From contig OZ253959.1 of the NCBI GenBank assembly GCA_965267425.1, positions 930,001-994,000 of the forward strand: a stretch of 64,000 nucleotides of DNA. The letters are read 5' to 3'. Made by a program: the position numbers and the translations under genes. The stretch comes from G965267425 sp965267425. Its GTDB lineage: Bacteria; Bacteroidota; Bacteroidia; Flavobacteriales_E; Vicingaceae. Of the stretch, positions 26,977 to 36,445 are shown in pieces. The notes under the pieces were generated by a model, which saw only the letters and a list, made by a program, of their open reading frames with translations, searched no databases and was not told the DNA's origin. Every line of letters starts with the position of its first letter. The stretch's first letter is position 1.

Positions 26977-29460
26977 ATGAGTCAAGATGTGGCTAATGTA
27001 ATCCTGCCGGTAAACATCCCCGGTTATTTTTCCTATGTGATTCCAGCGCATTTGAAGAATGATATTGCTGTTGGTCAAAGAGTAATTGTTCAATTTGGAA
27101 GGGGACAAAGAAAGTATACAGCCATTGTCAAAGAAATATTTTTTGACGAAGAAGAAATAACTGCCACCAAAACAGTAGAGGAAATTTTGGATGATGAACC
27201 CATTGTTACCAAAGAACAATTCGATTTTTGGGAATGGGTTCAGGATTATTACATGTGCCGACCTGGTGAGGTAATGAATGCAGCATTGCCAGGAGGATTT
27301 AAAACAACAAGTGAGACACGAATTATACTTAGTACGCAACAAGAAATTGATGAAGAGGCTTTAACTGACAATGAGTTTTTGGTGTATGAAGCATTGTTGT
27401 CAAATCATGTCTTAACCATTAAAGATATTGGAGAATTATCTCAGTTAAAACGACCTCATGCACTTGTTCGATCGCTGTTAAAAAAAGGAGTGGTTTTTGT
27501 TGAAGAGGAGGCCAAGCAGAAATACAAACCTCGAAAAAGAAAGTACATTTTGTTTTCGGATCAAGTGAATTCTGAATCGGGAATGGAACGTGCATTTGAA
27601 TCCTTGTCAAGGGCTCCCAAACAATTGGAAGCACTAATGCTGCTGATTCAGCTCAATGATGGACAATACGTTATGTCAGATTTGGGCATAGACAAATTAA
27701 AGTTTCAGCATGAACACGATGTCAGCGCAGAAGTTGTTAAACAGTTGGCAACAAAAGGAGTAATAGAAATTGTTGAAGAAACGGAATCGCGAATTCCAGC
27801 ATACCTCGGTGGAAAAAATGATATCAGCCATTTATCGAATGAACAACTGCAGGCCATAGAACAAATTAAGAAGTCGTTTGTTGCTAAAAAGCCTGTGTTG
27901 TTGCATGGAGTTACCGCATCGGGCAAAACTGAAATCTATGTCCATCTGATTCAGGAAGCTTTAAATCAAGGAAAACAAATTTTGTACTTGTTGCCAGAAA
28001 TTGCATTAACTACACAGTTGGTGCAGAGACTCAGGCATTATTTCGGGGAAAAAGTATGTGTCTACCATTCTCGATATGGTCAAAACGAACAAGTGGAAGT
28101 TTGGAGTGAGATCATGGAAGATCGTTCGGACTCAAAAGGGCGATTTCAGATTGTGATGGGTGCCAGATCTGCTCTTTTTTTACCCTTCAGGAATTTAGGA
28201 TTGGTAATTGTTGATGAAGAACATGATTCTTCATTTAAACAACAAGACCCTGCACCTAGGTATCATGCAAGAGATGCAGCAGTAATGTTGGCGCATAAAT
28301 GGGATGTGCCAATTATAATGGGATCGGCAACACCTGCCATTGAATCATTCCATAATACGGAGTCTGGAAAATATGATTTGGTAAAGTTGACTACCAGATA
28401 TAGTGGCATTTCCATGCCTGACATCAAAATCATTGACATTGCAGAAGCTCATCGTAAGAAGAAAATGAAATCTCATTTTTCTGAAACATTGATTCAGGAA
28501 ATGAGCCACACATTGGAAAAAGGAGAACAAATTATTTTATTCCAGAATCGACGAGGATTTGCTCCATTGATGATATGTTATACATGTGGTCATGTACCTC
28601 AATGTGTCAATTGTGATGTCAGCTTGACCTACCATAAATTTGACAATCGTTTGAAATGTCATTACTGTGGATTTAGTAGGGAAGTTGTTAAAGTGTGTGA
28701 CTCTTGTGGTTCGGATAACGTTGAATTAAAGGGCTTTGGAACGGAAAAAATAGAAGAAGAGTTAGCCATTTATTTTCCAGAAGCATCCATTGGACGATTG
28801 GATCTGGATACCACCCGGAAAAGAAATGCATTTCAACAAATTATTTCTGATTTTGAAACAGGAAATATTCAAATATTAGTTGGTACACAGATGGTTACAA
28901 AGGGGTTGGATTTTCCTGGTGTGTCTTTGGTGGGTATCTTAAACGCAGATAGCTTATTGAATTTTCCAGATTTCCGAGCCTTTGAAAGAAGTTTCCAGTT
29001 ACTGGAACAAGTGGCAGGAAGATCAGGTAGAAATGATAAGCAAGGTTTGGTAATGATTCAGTCTTTTCAACCCGAACATGTAGTGCTAAAACATGTGGTT
29101 CAACATGATTTTATGAAAATGTACGAACAACAAATTTTGGAGAGGAGAAAATTTTTGTACCCACCATTTGTGAAGATGATTGTCATCTCAATGCGACATA
29201 GAAACCCAAATGTATTGTTGAGAGGGGCTAAACGTTTCGGTGAAATTTTGGAAGGTCAATTTGGTAAACGCGTATTAGGACCTGAGGCTCCTTTGGTTCC
29301 CAGGATACGTAACTATTACATTCAGCGTATACAATTGAAATTGGAACAAGGTGTGTCTGTGGTAAAATCAAAAAAAATAATCGATGTTTTACTTCTTGAA
29401 TTTCGAACCAACAAAGAAAACCGAACCATTGATGTACAATTAAATGTCGATCCATATTAA
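26977..29460 (+). CDS. priA: Primosomal protein N' (replication restart helicase PriA)
   Basis: 827 residues with the PriA order: N-terminal 3'-DNA-binding domain (NVILPVNIPGYFSYVIP), winged-helix region, then a DEAD-like helicase with Walker A GVTASGKTE (about 310), DEEH (about 412) and GSATPAIES. A paired zinc site with CYTCG, CVNC, CHYC and CDSCG (about 530-580) and the helicase C-terminal half (QVAGRSGR) follow. PriA reloads the replisome at stalled forks. Length matches the family. A soluble protein; it is followed 12 bases later by the channel gene. Confidence 0.96.
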   Translation: MSQDVANVILPVNIPGYFSYVIPAHLKNDIAVGQRVIVQFGRGQRKYTAIVKEIFFDEEEITATKTVEEILDDEPIVTKEQFDFWEWVQDYYMCRPGEVMNAALPGGFKTTSETRIILSTQQEIDEEALTDNEFLVYEALLSNHVLTIKDIGELSQLKRPHALVRSLLKKGVVFVEEEAKQKYKPRKRKYILFSDQVNSESGMERAFESLSRAPKQLEALMLLIQLNDGQYVMSDLGIDKLKFQHEHDVSAEVVKQLATKGVIEIVEETESRIPAYLGGKNDISHLSNEQLQAIEQIKKSFVAKKPVLLHGVTASGKTEIYVHLIQEALNQGKQILYLLPEIALTTQLVQRLRHYFGEKVCVYHSRYGQNEQVEVWSEIMEDRSDSKGRFQIVMGARSALFLPFRNLGLVIVDEEHDSSFKQQDPAPRYHARDAAVMLAHKWDVPIIMGSATPAIESFHNTESGKYDLVKLTTRYSGISMPDIKIIDIAEAHRKKKMKSHFSETLIQEMSHTLEKGEQIILFQNRRGFAPLMICYTCGHVPQCVNCDVSLTYHKFDNRLKCHYCGFSREVVKVCDSCGSDNVELKGFGTEKIEEELAIYFPEASIGRLDLDTTRKRNAFQQIISDFETGNIQILVGTQMVTKGLDFPGVSLVGILNADSLLNFPDFRAFERSFQLLEQVAGRSGRNDKQGLVMIQSFQPEHVVLKHVVQHDFMKMYEQQILERRKFLYPPFVKMIVISMRHRNPNVLLRGAKRFGEILEGQFGKRVLGPEAPLVPRIRNYYIQRIQLKLEQGVSVVKSKKIIDVLLLEFRTNKENRTIDVQLNVDPY

Positions 29461-29472
29461 TATATTCGTGTA

Positions 29473-30279
29473 GTGAAAGAGTGGCAACACAAGATTTACG
29501 TCATCATTTTTGAGCATGATACTCCAGCTGGAAAGCGGTTTGATGTATTTCTTCTTTGGTCAATTCTGATCAGCATTATACTCGTCATGCTTGAAAGTGT
29601 AAAATTCTTGCATGATTTGTTTGACGTAGAATTTGCCGTTGCAGAATGGATATTCACCGCCATATTTACGGTAGAATATGTTTTGAGAATCGTGACTGTA
29701 AAGCAACCTTTGAAATACATCACTAGTTTTTACGGAATTATTGATCTCATTTCCATTTTGCCTACCTATTTCAGTTTGTTTTTGGGAGATGTACATCAAT
29801 TGCTTGTTATTCGAGGAATTCGATTGCTAAGAGTATTCAGGATTTTAAAACTGGTTCGGTTTACGAAAGAGGCCAGATTGTTGCTCATTGCACTTCGAGA
29901 AAGTAGAATTAAAATTACCGTGTTTCTGGGAGCAGTTTTGAGCCTTGTGGTCATTTTGGGTACCATTATGTATTTAATTGAAGGAGGGGAGAATGGGTTT
30001 ACCAGCATTCCAAGGAGTGTCTACTGGACCATTGTAACCATAACCACAGTAGGGTATGGAGATATAGCACCCTCAACTGTTTTAGGTCAAACGATAGCTT
30101 CCATGATAATGTTAATTGGTTATGCCATTATTGCTGTTCCAACAGGAATAGTCTCTGTGAGCTATTCACAAGTGCACAACAGAATGTCTCATCGGGCTTG
30201 TGAAAATTGCTCCAAAGAAGGGCATGACAAAAGCGCCATACATTGCAAATTTTGCGGTCATAAATTAGAAAAGGAATGA
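29473..30279 (+). CDS. Voltage-gated potassium channel-like ion transporter with C-terminal zinc ribbon
   Basis: 268 residues starting with GTG at 29473. Six membrane segments are visible; S4 (about 110-130, GIRLLRVFRILKLVRF) carries regularly spaced arginines of a voltage sensor. The pore loop holds the potassium selectivity filter TTVGYGD (191-197). After S6 a short tail contains two CxxC pairs (CENC at 243-246, CKFC at 258-261) that should form a zinc ribbon. The ribbon is an uncommon addition to a Kv-type channel. The end overlaps the convergent M23 gene by 22 bases. Confidence 0.87.
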   Translation: MKEWQHKIYVIIFEHDTPAGKRFDVFLLWSILISIILVMLESVKFLHDLFDVEFAVAEWIFTAIFTVEYVLRIVTVKQPLKYITSFYGIIDLISILPTYFSLFLGDVHQLLVIRGIRLLRVFRILKLVRFTKEARLLLIALRESRIKITVFLGAVLSLVVILGTIMYLIEGGENGFTSIPRSVYWTIVTITTVGYGDIAPSTVLGQTIASMIMLIGYAIIAVPTGIVSVSYSQVHNRMSHRACENCSKEGHDKSAIHCKFCGHKLEKE

Positions 30280-31526
30280 TCCATCAAGTTTTCTTTGATG
30301 GAAAGTGGAATCAGTGCACTGTCGATTGAATTACAAAATTCCAACATATTTTCTTCGTGAATAGGAACGGCCGGTGGGAACTCTTCTCTATTCGGATCAA
30401 CTTGTTGACCATTTTTCCAGAATCGATAACATACATGAGGTCCAGTTGCCAATCCTGATTGACCTACGTAGCCAATAATATCTCCTTGTCGAACTCTTAC
30501 CCCTGGTTTGATGTTTTCGCCAATTCTACGCATGTGTAAATACTGTGTGAAATAAACGCCGTTGTGTTTAATTTTCACATATCTTCCATTGTATTTCTTT
30601 CTGGTTGCTTCAACCACAACACCATCTCCGGTAGCCATGATGGGTGTTCCAGTGGGTGCCGCATAATCAGTGCCCAAATGAGCCTTCCATCTTTTTTGTA
30701 CCGGGTGAAATCTTCTTCTGGAATAACGGGATGAAATTCTGCTAAACTTCAAAGGGGCTTTTAAAAAAGCCTTTCTCAGACTTTTTCCATGCTCGTCAAA
30801 ATAGTCATAAGTACTGTCTTGTTCATATCGAATTCCAAAGAAGTTATGTCCTTCGTGATTAAAATTAACCGCCAGAATTTCACCTGTACCAATACGTTCA
30901 TTGTCCACATATAATTCTTCATATATCACCTTGAACCAATCATTTTTCTGAAGATGATAAAAGTCAATAGACCAAGCATAAACTTCAGACAATCTCACAG
31001 CAAGAGATACATCTGCATCACTATCTTTAATGCTTTCATAGAGAGAGTGCTCAATAGTAGCAAAGGTTTCTTTTTGTTTGATTTGAACTTCACGTTGTCC
31101 TTTGGTGATGTTTATAGAATCCCTCAAATCATAGATGACAAAATCTGTAGAATTGATGTGGTAAATAAAGTATTGAGTTGAAAGAACAGAATCGCCGCTG
31201 GTTGCAATAATGTAGCGATTTCCATATCTCAATTTTCGAACGTCAAAAACTTCCTTGGACTTTTTTGACAATAAATCAATGGTTTGATAATCAACGTCAA
31301 ATGGAAGAAGAATGTCTGCTAAAAATTCATTTCTTCGAATATGCCCGTGAAACAATTGCTGCCCTGAAAGGTCAATACCATAGGGAAAGTTTGTGATTTC
31401 CACTTCGGTGGGCATGACATCAGGCTCTTCAACTTGTGATTCTTCTAATGACAGACTCAAAAATCCGACCAGTATCAGAATCCCCAGAAATATAAACGTA
31501 CCTGTCCAATATTGAGTTTTACTCAT
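30258..31526 (-). CDS. M23 family peptidase with Cys in place of the second HxH histidine
   Basis: 422 residues: membrane anchor (about 8-26), a helical/beta linker, then the M23 domain (about 275-385). HLGTD (His283, Asp287) and YLHM (His331) are present, but the usual HxH motif reads GPHVCYRFW, so His364 is kept and Cys366 replaces the metal-ligand histidine. Cysteine can bind zinc, so activity is not excluded. Similar HVCYRFW sequences occur, as far as I recall, in other Bacteroidota M23 proteins. A -7 box (31542-31549) lies just upstream. Confidence 0.85.
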   Translation of the reverse strand: MSKTQYWTGTFIFLGILILVGFLSLSLEESQVEEPDVMPTEVEITNFPYGIDLSGQQLFHGHIRRNEFLADILLPFDVDYQTIDLLSKKSKEVFDVRKLRYGNRYIIATSGDSVLSTQYFIYHINSTDFVIYDLRDSINITKGQREVQIKQKETFATIEHSLYESIKDSDADVSLAVRLSEVYAWSIDFYHLQKNDWFKVIYEELYVDNERIGTGEILAVNFNHEGHNFFGIRYEQDSTYDYFDEHGKSLRKAFLKAPLKFSRISSRYSRRRFHPVQKRWKAHLGTDYAAPTGTPIMATGDGVVVEATRKKYNGRYVKIKHNGVYFTQYLHMRRIGENIKPGVRVRQGDIIGYVGQSGLATGPHVCYRFWKNGQQVDPNREEFPPAVPIHEENMLEFCNSIDSALIPLSIKENLMDHSFSNL

Positions 31527-31541
31527 GTAAAATCAAAAAGG

Positions 31542-31549
31542 CAAAATTA
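31542..31549 (-). promoter_or_regulatory. -7 promoter box for the M23 gene
   Basis: The minus-strand read is TAATTTTG, an exact TAnnTTTG match, about 16 bases upstream of the ATG at 31526. No well-spaced TTG is seen. It lies between two minus-strand genes, so it would give the peptidase its own transcript. Confidence 0.35.
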
Positions 31550-31564
31550 AGGAATCTGAAAAGA

Positions 31565-32389
31565 CTATTTGATCTTCGCCAATGGATTTGCAAGACCGGA
31601 ATAGGAGGTGAGTTCTACTTTGATGGAACCTACCAAAACATCGGCTTTAGCGAGAATAGGGATTTTGTTTTCATCGGCAGTAATCCAAACGCTCAGTTCT
31701 TCACTGTCTTTAAAGACACGACCTTGCTGCACGACAGGGTTAAATTTGTGGCAATAATAAACGCCAGACTTAACTCTAATTTTTTCTTTTCCCTTATACC
31801 GAATCATGAGTTTGTATAACTCATCATCTACAAAAGACATCACGGCCAGGGTATCATCAACGTTAAATTGATCGAAATCCAGGGTTCTGGCATACATCGC
31901 TGAAGAAATCATATCCTGAACCCCAAAAGGCACCTCATGTCTTTCTCCTTTTTGCGTTTCAACTACTTTAGTGTTTTGGAAAAATTTGTACGTCTGATGA
32001 ATTTCATATCCACCTTCATTCACATTTCGAATGAATAACCACGGAAACAATCCTTCTTCATCCATGTATGATTCGTATCGGTCTCTTACTTTAAAAAACC
32101 AATCAAAAGTTCTGGCGCTTCTTCCTGTACCAATTACATGAATGAGTTCTCTTCCTTTGAATTTTCTATCTGGCTTTTTGACTTCAAGTCTGGCCACACC
32201 TGCATTGATGAATCCATAATGCACCAAATAGTTCAACTTTTCACCTACTTTAAAGGCCTTATTTTCTACTGTTCGATATGTGGCATTGCCATCGGGGATG
32301 TTTTCGTCAAACGTTTGATCAGACGAAAACCCAAGAGCAATGATACCCATAAGCAGAACGATTGATTTTTGACGTAGTTTATTCATCAT
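31565..32389 (-). CDS. DUF3108 domain protein
   Basis: 274 residues with an N-terminal signal sequence (KSIVLLMGIIALGFSS). The DUF3108 domain starts near FKVGEKLNYLVHYGFINAGVARLEV and includes FKVRDRYESYMDEEGLFPWLF, the pattern by which the family is recognised. DUF3108 proteins are envelope proteins of unknown function with a lipocalin-like beta fold. Two ATGs are adjacent at 32389 and 32386. It follows leuS by 54 bases and precedes the M23 gene by 38 bases, so a shared transcript is possible. Confidence 0.82.
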   Translation of the reverse strand: MMNKLRQKSIVLLMGIIALGFSSDQTFDENIPDGNATYRTVENKAFKVGEKLNYLVHYGFINAGVARLEVKKPDRKFKGRELIHVIGTGRSARTFDWFFKVRDRYESYMDEEGLFPWLFIRNVNEGGYEIHQTYKFFQNTKVVETQKGERHEVPFGVQDMISSAMYARTLDFDQFNVDDTLAVMSFVDDELYKLMIRYKGKEKIRVKSGVYYCHKFNPVVQQGRVFKDSEELSVWITADENKIPILAKADVLVGSIKVELTSYSGLANPLAKIK

Positions 32390-32442
32390 CTTAAAGTTAC
32401 GAATAAATCAAATTCAAAAACCGTACCAGAAATAGTTTGTGA

Positions 32443-35199
32443 CTACACCACAACGTTGATAATACGCCCTGGAACTACGATGAACTTACGCAAAGGTTGA
32501 TCTCCAATCCACTTTTGTGCATCATCATGGGTAAGCACTGCTTCCTTTATTCGATCTTCTTGCCAATCCAATGGAATATTCAGCATAAATCGCTTTTTTC
32601 CATTGATTTGAATAGGGTAATTGAAAGCATCTTCTTCCAGAAATGCCTCATTGAATTCAGGAAAAGCAGCATGATAAACAGATTGTTCATGACCCAAAGC
32701 CTGCCATAATTCTTCCGATAAATGAGGTGCATACGGACTCAAAAGCACAACAATGGGTTCTAAAATTGAACGTTTATGACAATCCATTTTTATCAATTCA
32801 TTGGTCAAAATCATCAATTCACTAACCACTGTGTTAAATGAAAGACGTTCAATATCTTCTCCAACTTTTTTAATGGTTTTGTGCAGCAGTTTTAATTCTG
32901 CTTCCGAAGGTTCGTCTGAATTGATGTTCAACCCATTTTCATTGTAAAACAGACTCCATAACTTCTTGAGGAATTTATGTACGCCTTCAATGCCATTGGT
33001 ATCCCAAGGTTTATGTTGTTCAATTGGCCCAAGAAACATCTCATAACAACGCAATGTATCTGCTCCGTATTTTTCAATTAACACATCCGGATTGACCACA
33101 TTAAACTTGGATTTCGACATCTTTTCCACTTCACTTCCACAGATGTATTTTCCATTTTCAAGGATAAATTCCGCATTGGCATGTTCGGGATTGGAAGATT
33201 TGAATTTCAATACATCCAATTCATTTCCAGAAGTAATATTTACGTCTACGTGCAATTTCTGAACATCGTATTCATGTTTTAATCCTTTGGAAACGTAAGT
33301 GTTTTCATTTTTGACCTTATAAACAAATTTGGAGTTACCTTGAATCATACCCTGATTCACCATTTTTTGAAAAGGTTCTTTTTCAGGAGCCAATCCTAAA
33401 TCGTATAGAAATTTGGCCCAGAATCTGGCATACAACAAATGTCCTGTGGCATGTTCCGCCCCTCCCATATAAAAGTCAACATTTTTCCAATAGTTAACTT
33501 TTTCAGCCGAATACGCTTCCTTGGTATTTGAATTATCCATGTATCGGTAGAAATACCATGATGAACCTGCCCAACTAGGCATGGTAGTTTGTTCCAATGG
33601 AAACCCTTCATCCGTACTCCACTGTTTCGCTCTGGCTAAAGGAGGTTCTCCTTCGCTGGTTGGAAGGAATTTATCTACTTCAGGCAATTCCAAAGGCAAT
33701 TTATCCAAAGGAAGTAATTCAGGAATACCGTCTTTATAATACACGGAAATAGGTTCTCCCCAATAACGTTGTCTTCCGAAAATGGCATCGCGCATTCTGA
33801 AATTGATGTGCTTTTTACCACGATTTTTCTCTTCCAGTTCTTGAAGGATTTTAACCGTAGCATCAGCAACGGATAATCCATTGAGCATAGACGAATTGAT
33901 CATTTTCCCCTCTTTGCTGTCATTGAATCCAGTCAACTCTTTGTCTTCAACTACTTGAATGATGGGTAAATCAAAATGCTTGGCAAAATTCCAATCTCTT
34001 TCATCACCTCCGGGTACAGCCATAATTGCCCCGGTACCGTAAGAAGCAATGACGTATTCACTTGTCCAAATCGGAATGGAATCACCCGTAATGGGGTGAA
34101 TCGCATGTGCTCCTGTGAAGGCTCCAGATACTTTTTTAACCTCTGAAATACGATCCCTTTCTGATTTTTTAAGTGTTGCTTCAATGTAGGCCTCCACTTC
34201 TTCACGTTGTTGTTCAGAACATATCTTCAACGTCAATTCATGTTCAGGTGCAATCACCATGAATGTAGCTCCAAAGATGGTATCAGGTCTAGTGGTAAAA
34301 ACTTCCAATTGATGCTCCGAATCCTGGATATCAAAATGAATGGATGCACCAACTGATTTTCCAATCCAGTTGCGTTGAATCTCCTTAATGGATTCAGACC
34401 AATCTAAGTCGTCCAAGTCTTGCAACAGTCTATCTGCATAGGCAGATATTCTCAGACTCCATTGCATCATTTTTTTTCGGATAACAGGATAACCTCCACG
34501 TTCTGAAAGTCCGTCTTTGACCTCGTCATTGGCAAGAACAGTTCCTAATTCAGGACACCAATTAACTTCTGATTCCGAACGATAGGCCAAACGATATTGC
34601 AATAAAATCTCTTGCTGTTGTTTTGTCGAAAAGCTCGCCCATTCTGAAGCAGAGAATACTTGTTCTATATCTGTAGCTGCATGAATATTTTGATTTCCAT
34701 TGTTTTCAAAATGGGCAATCAAGGTTGAAATGTCTTCTGCCTTTTTATTGGAATGATTGTACCAGGCATTAAACAACAAGCCAAAAATCCACTGTGTCCA
34801 TTTGTAATAAGAAGGATCGGATGTTCGTACTTCTCTATCCCAATCATAGGAGAATCCCATTTTCCCCAATTGCTCACGGTACCGCTGAATGTTTTGTTCG
34901 GTAGTAATGGCAGGATGCTGACCCGTTTGAATGGCATATTGTTCTGCCGGAAGGCCGAAAGAATCAAACCCCATCGGGTGAAGTACATTAAAACCTTTCA
35001 GTTTTTTGTAACGCGCAAAAATGTCAGAAGCAATGTATCCCAATGGATGTCCAACATGCAATCCTGCCCCTGATGGATAAGGGAACATGTCCAAAACATA
35101 ATATTTTGGGACATCTGGTTTCACATCCGTCTTGAACGTCTTTTGTTCCTTCCAGAAATTTTGCCATTTCTTTTCTATTTCTTTGAATCCGTACTGCAT
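32443..35199 (-). CDS. leuS: Leucine-tRNA ligase
   Basis: 918 residues. Class I synthetase with HVGHPLGY (about 47-54, the HIGH motif), a CP1 editing insert in the middle, and KMSKSKFNVVNPD (KMSKS motif, about 691-703), then the anticodon-binding and C-terminal domains. It charges tRNA-Leu with leucine and hydrolyses mischarged isoleucyl/methionyl products. The start is the ATG at 35199. A TAAATTCG near-match to the -7 box lies at 35237-35244 on the minus strand. Confidence 0.97.
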   Translation of the reverse strand: MQYGFKEIEKKWQNFWKEQKTFKTDVKPDVPKYYVLDMFPYPSGAGLHVGHPLGYIASDIFARYKKLKGFNVLHPMGFDSFGLPAEQYAIQTGQHPAITTEQNIQRYREQLGKMGFSYDWDREVRTSDPSYYKWTQWIFGLLFNAWYNHSNKKAEDISTLIAHFENNGNQNIHAATDIEQVFSASEWASFSTKQQQEILLQYRLAYRSESEVNWCPELGTVLANDEVKDGLSERGGYPVIRKKMMQWSLRISAYADRLLQDLDDLDWSESIKEIQRNWIGKSVGASIHFDIQDSEHQLEVFTTRPDTIFGATFMVIAPEHELTLKICSEQQREEVEAYIEATLKKSERDRISEVKKVSGAFTGAHAIHPITGDSIPIWTSEYVIASYGTGAIMAVPGGDERDWNFAKHFDLPIIQVVEDKELTGFNDSKEGKMINSSMLNGLSVADATVKILQELEEKNRGKKHINFRMRDAIFGRQRYWGEPISVYYKDGIPELLPLDKLPLELPEVDKFLPTSEGEPPLARAKQWSTDEGFPLEQTTMPSWAGSSWYFYRYMDNSNTKEAYSAEKVNYWKNVDFYMGGAEHATGHLLYARFWAKFLYDLGLAPEKEPFQKMVNQGMIQGNSKFVYKVKNENTYVSKGLKHEYDVQKLHVDVNITSGNELDVLKFKSSNPEHANAEFILENGKYICGSEVEKMSKSKFNVVNPDVLIEKYGADTLRCYEMFLGPIEQHKPWDTNGIEGVHKFLKKLWSLFYNENGLNINSDEPSEAELKLLHKTIKKVGEDIERLSFNTVVSELMILTNELIKMDCHKRSILEPIVVLLSPYAPHLSEELWQALGHEQSVYHAAFPEFNEAFLEEDAFNYPIQINGKKRFMLNIPLDWQEDRIKEAVLTHDDAQKWIGDQPLRKFIVVPGRIINVVV

Positions 35200-35341
35200 C
35201 TGATTTACAAAACAAAAAGGTGGAAAAAGTAAGTCGCGAATTTATGAAATATTAAGAGGAAATGTGCCATCGATATTGCTTATGATTGCACGAAATAATA
35301 ACTTAGCGCGATCTTAACCAGGTATACTTCAAATCAGCTCA

Positions 35342-36190
35342 ATGGGTACAACCAATGTTTCTTCCGTTATAGGCATGTCGCTTGTTTTATTTACACTTGG
35401 ATTGTTGGGTTTGATCATTCTGAATGCCAAAAAGCTTTCAGATTATGCGAAAGAAAATATTGGCTTTTCAGTGTACCTCAATAAAAATGTAAAAGAAGCC
35501 GATATCAATCACATTAAAAAGGCTCTGGATGCGGAGGATTTTGTAAAATCTACCGAATTTATTGATGAAAACAGAGCAGCCGAAATGCTCAGAGAGGAAT
35601 TGGGTGAAACTGAAGATTTTACGGAATTTCTGGAATACAATCCATTGTTGGCATCCATTGATATTAAATTAAATCCAGCATACGCTCATCCTGATAGCCT
35701 GGATAAATTTGAAAGTACCCTGCAAAATAATCCCAGGATCCATGAAGTGGACATCCGTAAAGATTTGGCCATATTGATCAATGAAAATGTTCGAAAAATA
35801 AGTTTCATCATCTTGATTTTTTCTTCCTTGTTGCTCTTCATAGCCATAGGATTGATCAACAACACCATACGCTTGTCCATTTATTCTCATCGATTTTTGA
35901 TTAAAACCATGCAATTGGTTGGAGCTAAACATTCATTTGTGAGAAAACCATTTGTGGTGAAAGGAATCATTAATGGATTTTTGAGTTCCATTATTGCTAT
36001 GGTATTGGTGTATGGTGTGCTTTATCTAATTCGACAAAATATTCCTGAATTGGTTAATTTTCAAGACATTACCATGTATATTACGTTGCTTGGGATTGTG
36101 ATTGGATTGGGTATTTTTATTTCATGGATATCCACTTCCCTGGCAGTTACGAAATACTTAAGAGCAGAAACGGGAGATTTATATTATTAA
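35342..36190 (+). CDS. ftsX: FtsX-like cell-division ABC permease
   Basis: 282 residues with FtsX topology: a first helix near the N-terminus (about 9-30), a large extracytoplasmic domain (LNKNVKEADINHIKKALDAED onward), and three C-terminal helices. The NTIRLSIYSHRFLIKTMQLVGA segment is the conserved cytoplasmic loop. FtsEX links division to peptidoglycan hydrolase activation. The partner ATPase ftsE is not in the window. The usual basic cytoplasmic N-terminus before helix 1 is missing, and an in-frame stop sits at 35315-35317, so no longer start is available. Confidence 0.88.
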   Translation: MGTTNVSSVIGMSLVLFTLGLLGLIILNAKKLSDYAKENIGFSVYLNKNVKEADINHIKKALDAEDFVKSTEFIDENRAAEMLREELGETEDFTEFLEYNPLLASIDIKLNPAYAHPDSLDKFESTLQNNPRIHEVDIRKDLAILINENVRKISFIILIFSSLLLFIAIGLINNTIRLSIYSHRFLIKTMQLVGAKHSFVRKPFVVKGIINGFLSSIIAMVLVYGVLYLIRQNIPELVNFQDITMYITLLGIVIGLGIFISWISTSLAVTKYLRAETGDLYY

Positions 36191-36199
36191 CTTTATCAA

Positions 36200-36433
36200 A
36201 TGAGTGAAGAAAACACAAATGATTTTGCCTTTGGCAAAGAGAATTACAAATGGTTAATCATTGGCATTGTTGTATTGATTGTAGGCTTCTTATTGATGGT
36301 AGGAGGCGGATCCGATAATCCAAATGAATTTTACAAAGAAGAAATATTCAGTTTTCGCAGAATTACATTGGCACCGATTGTCATTCTTGCTGGATTTGCC
36401 ACTGTTTTGATTGCCATCATCAAGAAATCCTGA
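36200..36433 (+). CDS. DUF3098 small membrane protein
   Basis: 77 residues with two membrane segments. The FAFGKENYKWLIIGIVVLIV start and the IFSFRRITLAPIVILAGF helix match DUF3098, a small family found mostly in Bacteroidota next to ftsX and uppP. It is nine bases after ftsX and 12 before uppP. Function unknown; the recurring neighbourhood suggests cell-wall or division work. Confidence 0.88.
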   Translation: MSEENTNDFAFGKENYKWLIIGIVVLIVGFLLMVGGGSDNPNEFYKEEIFSFRRITLAPIVILAGFATVLIAIIKKS

Positions 36434-36445
36434 TAGCGGTTTATT

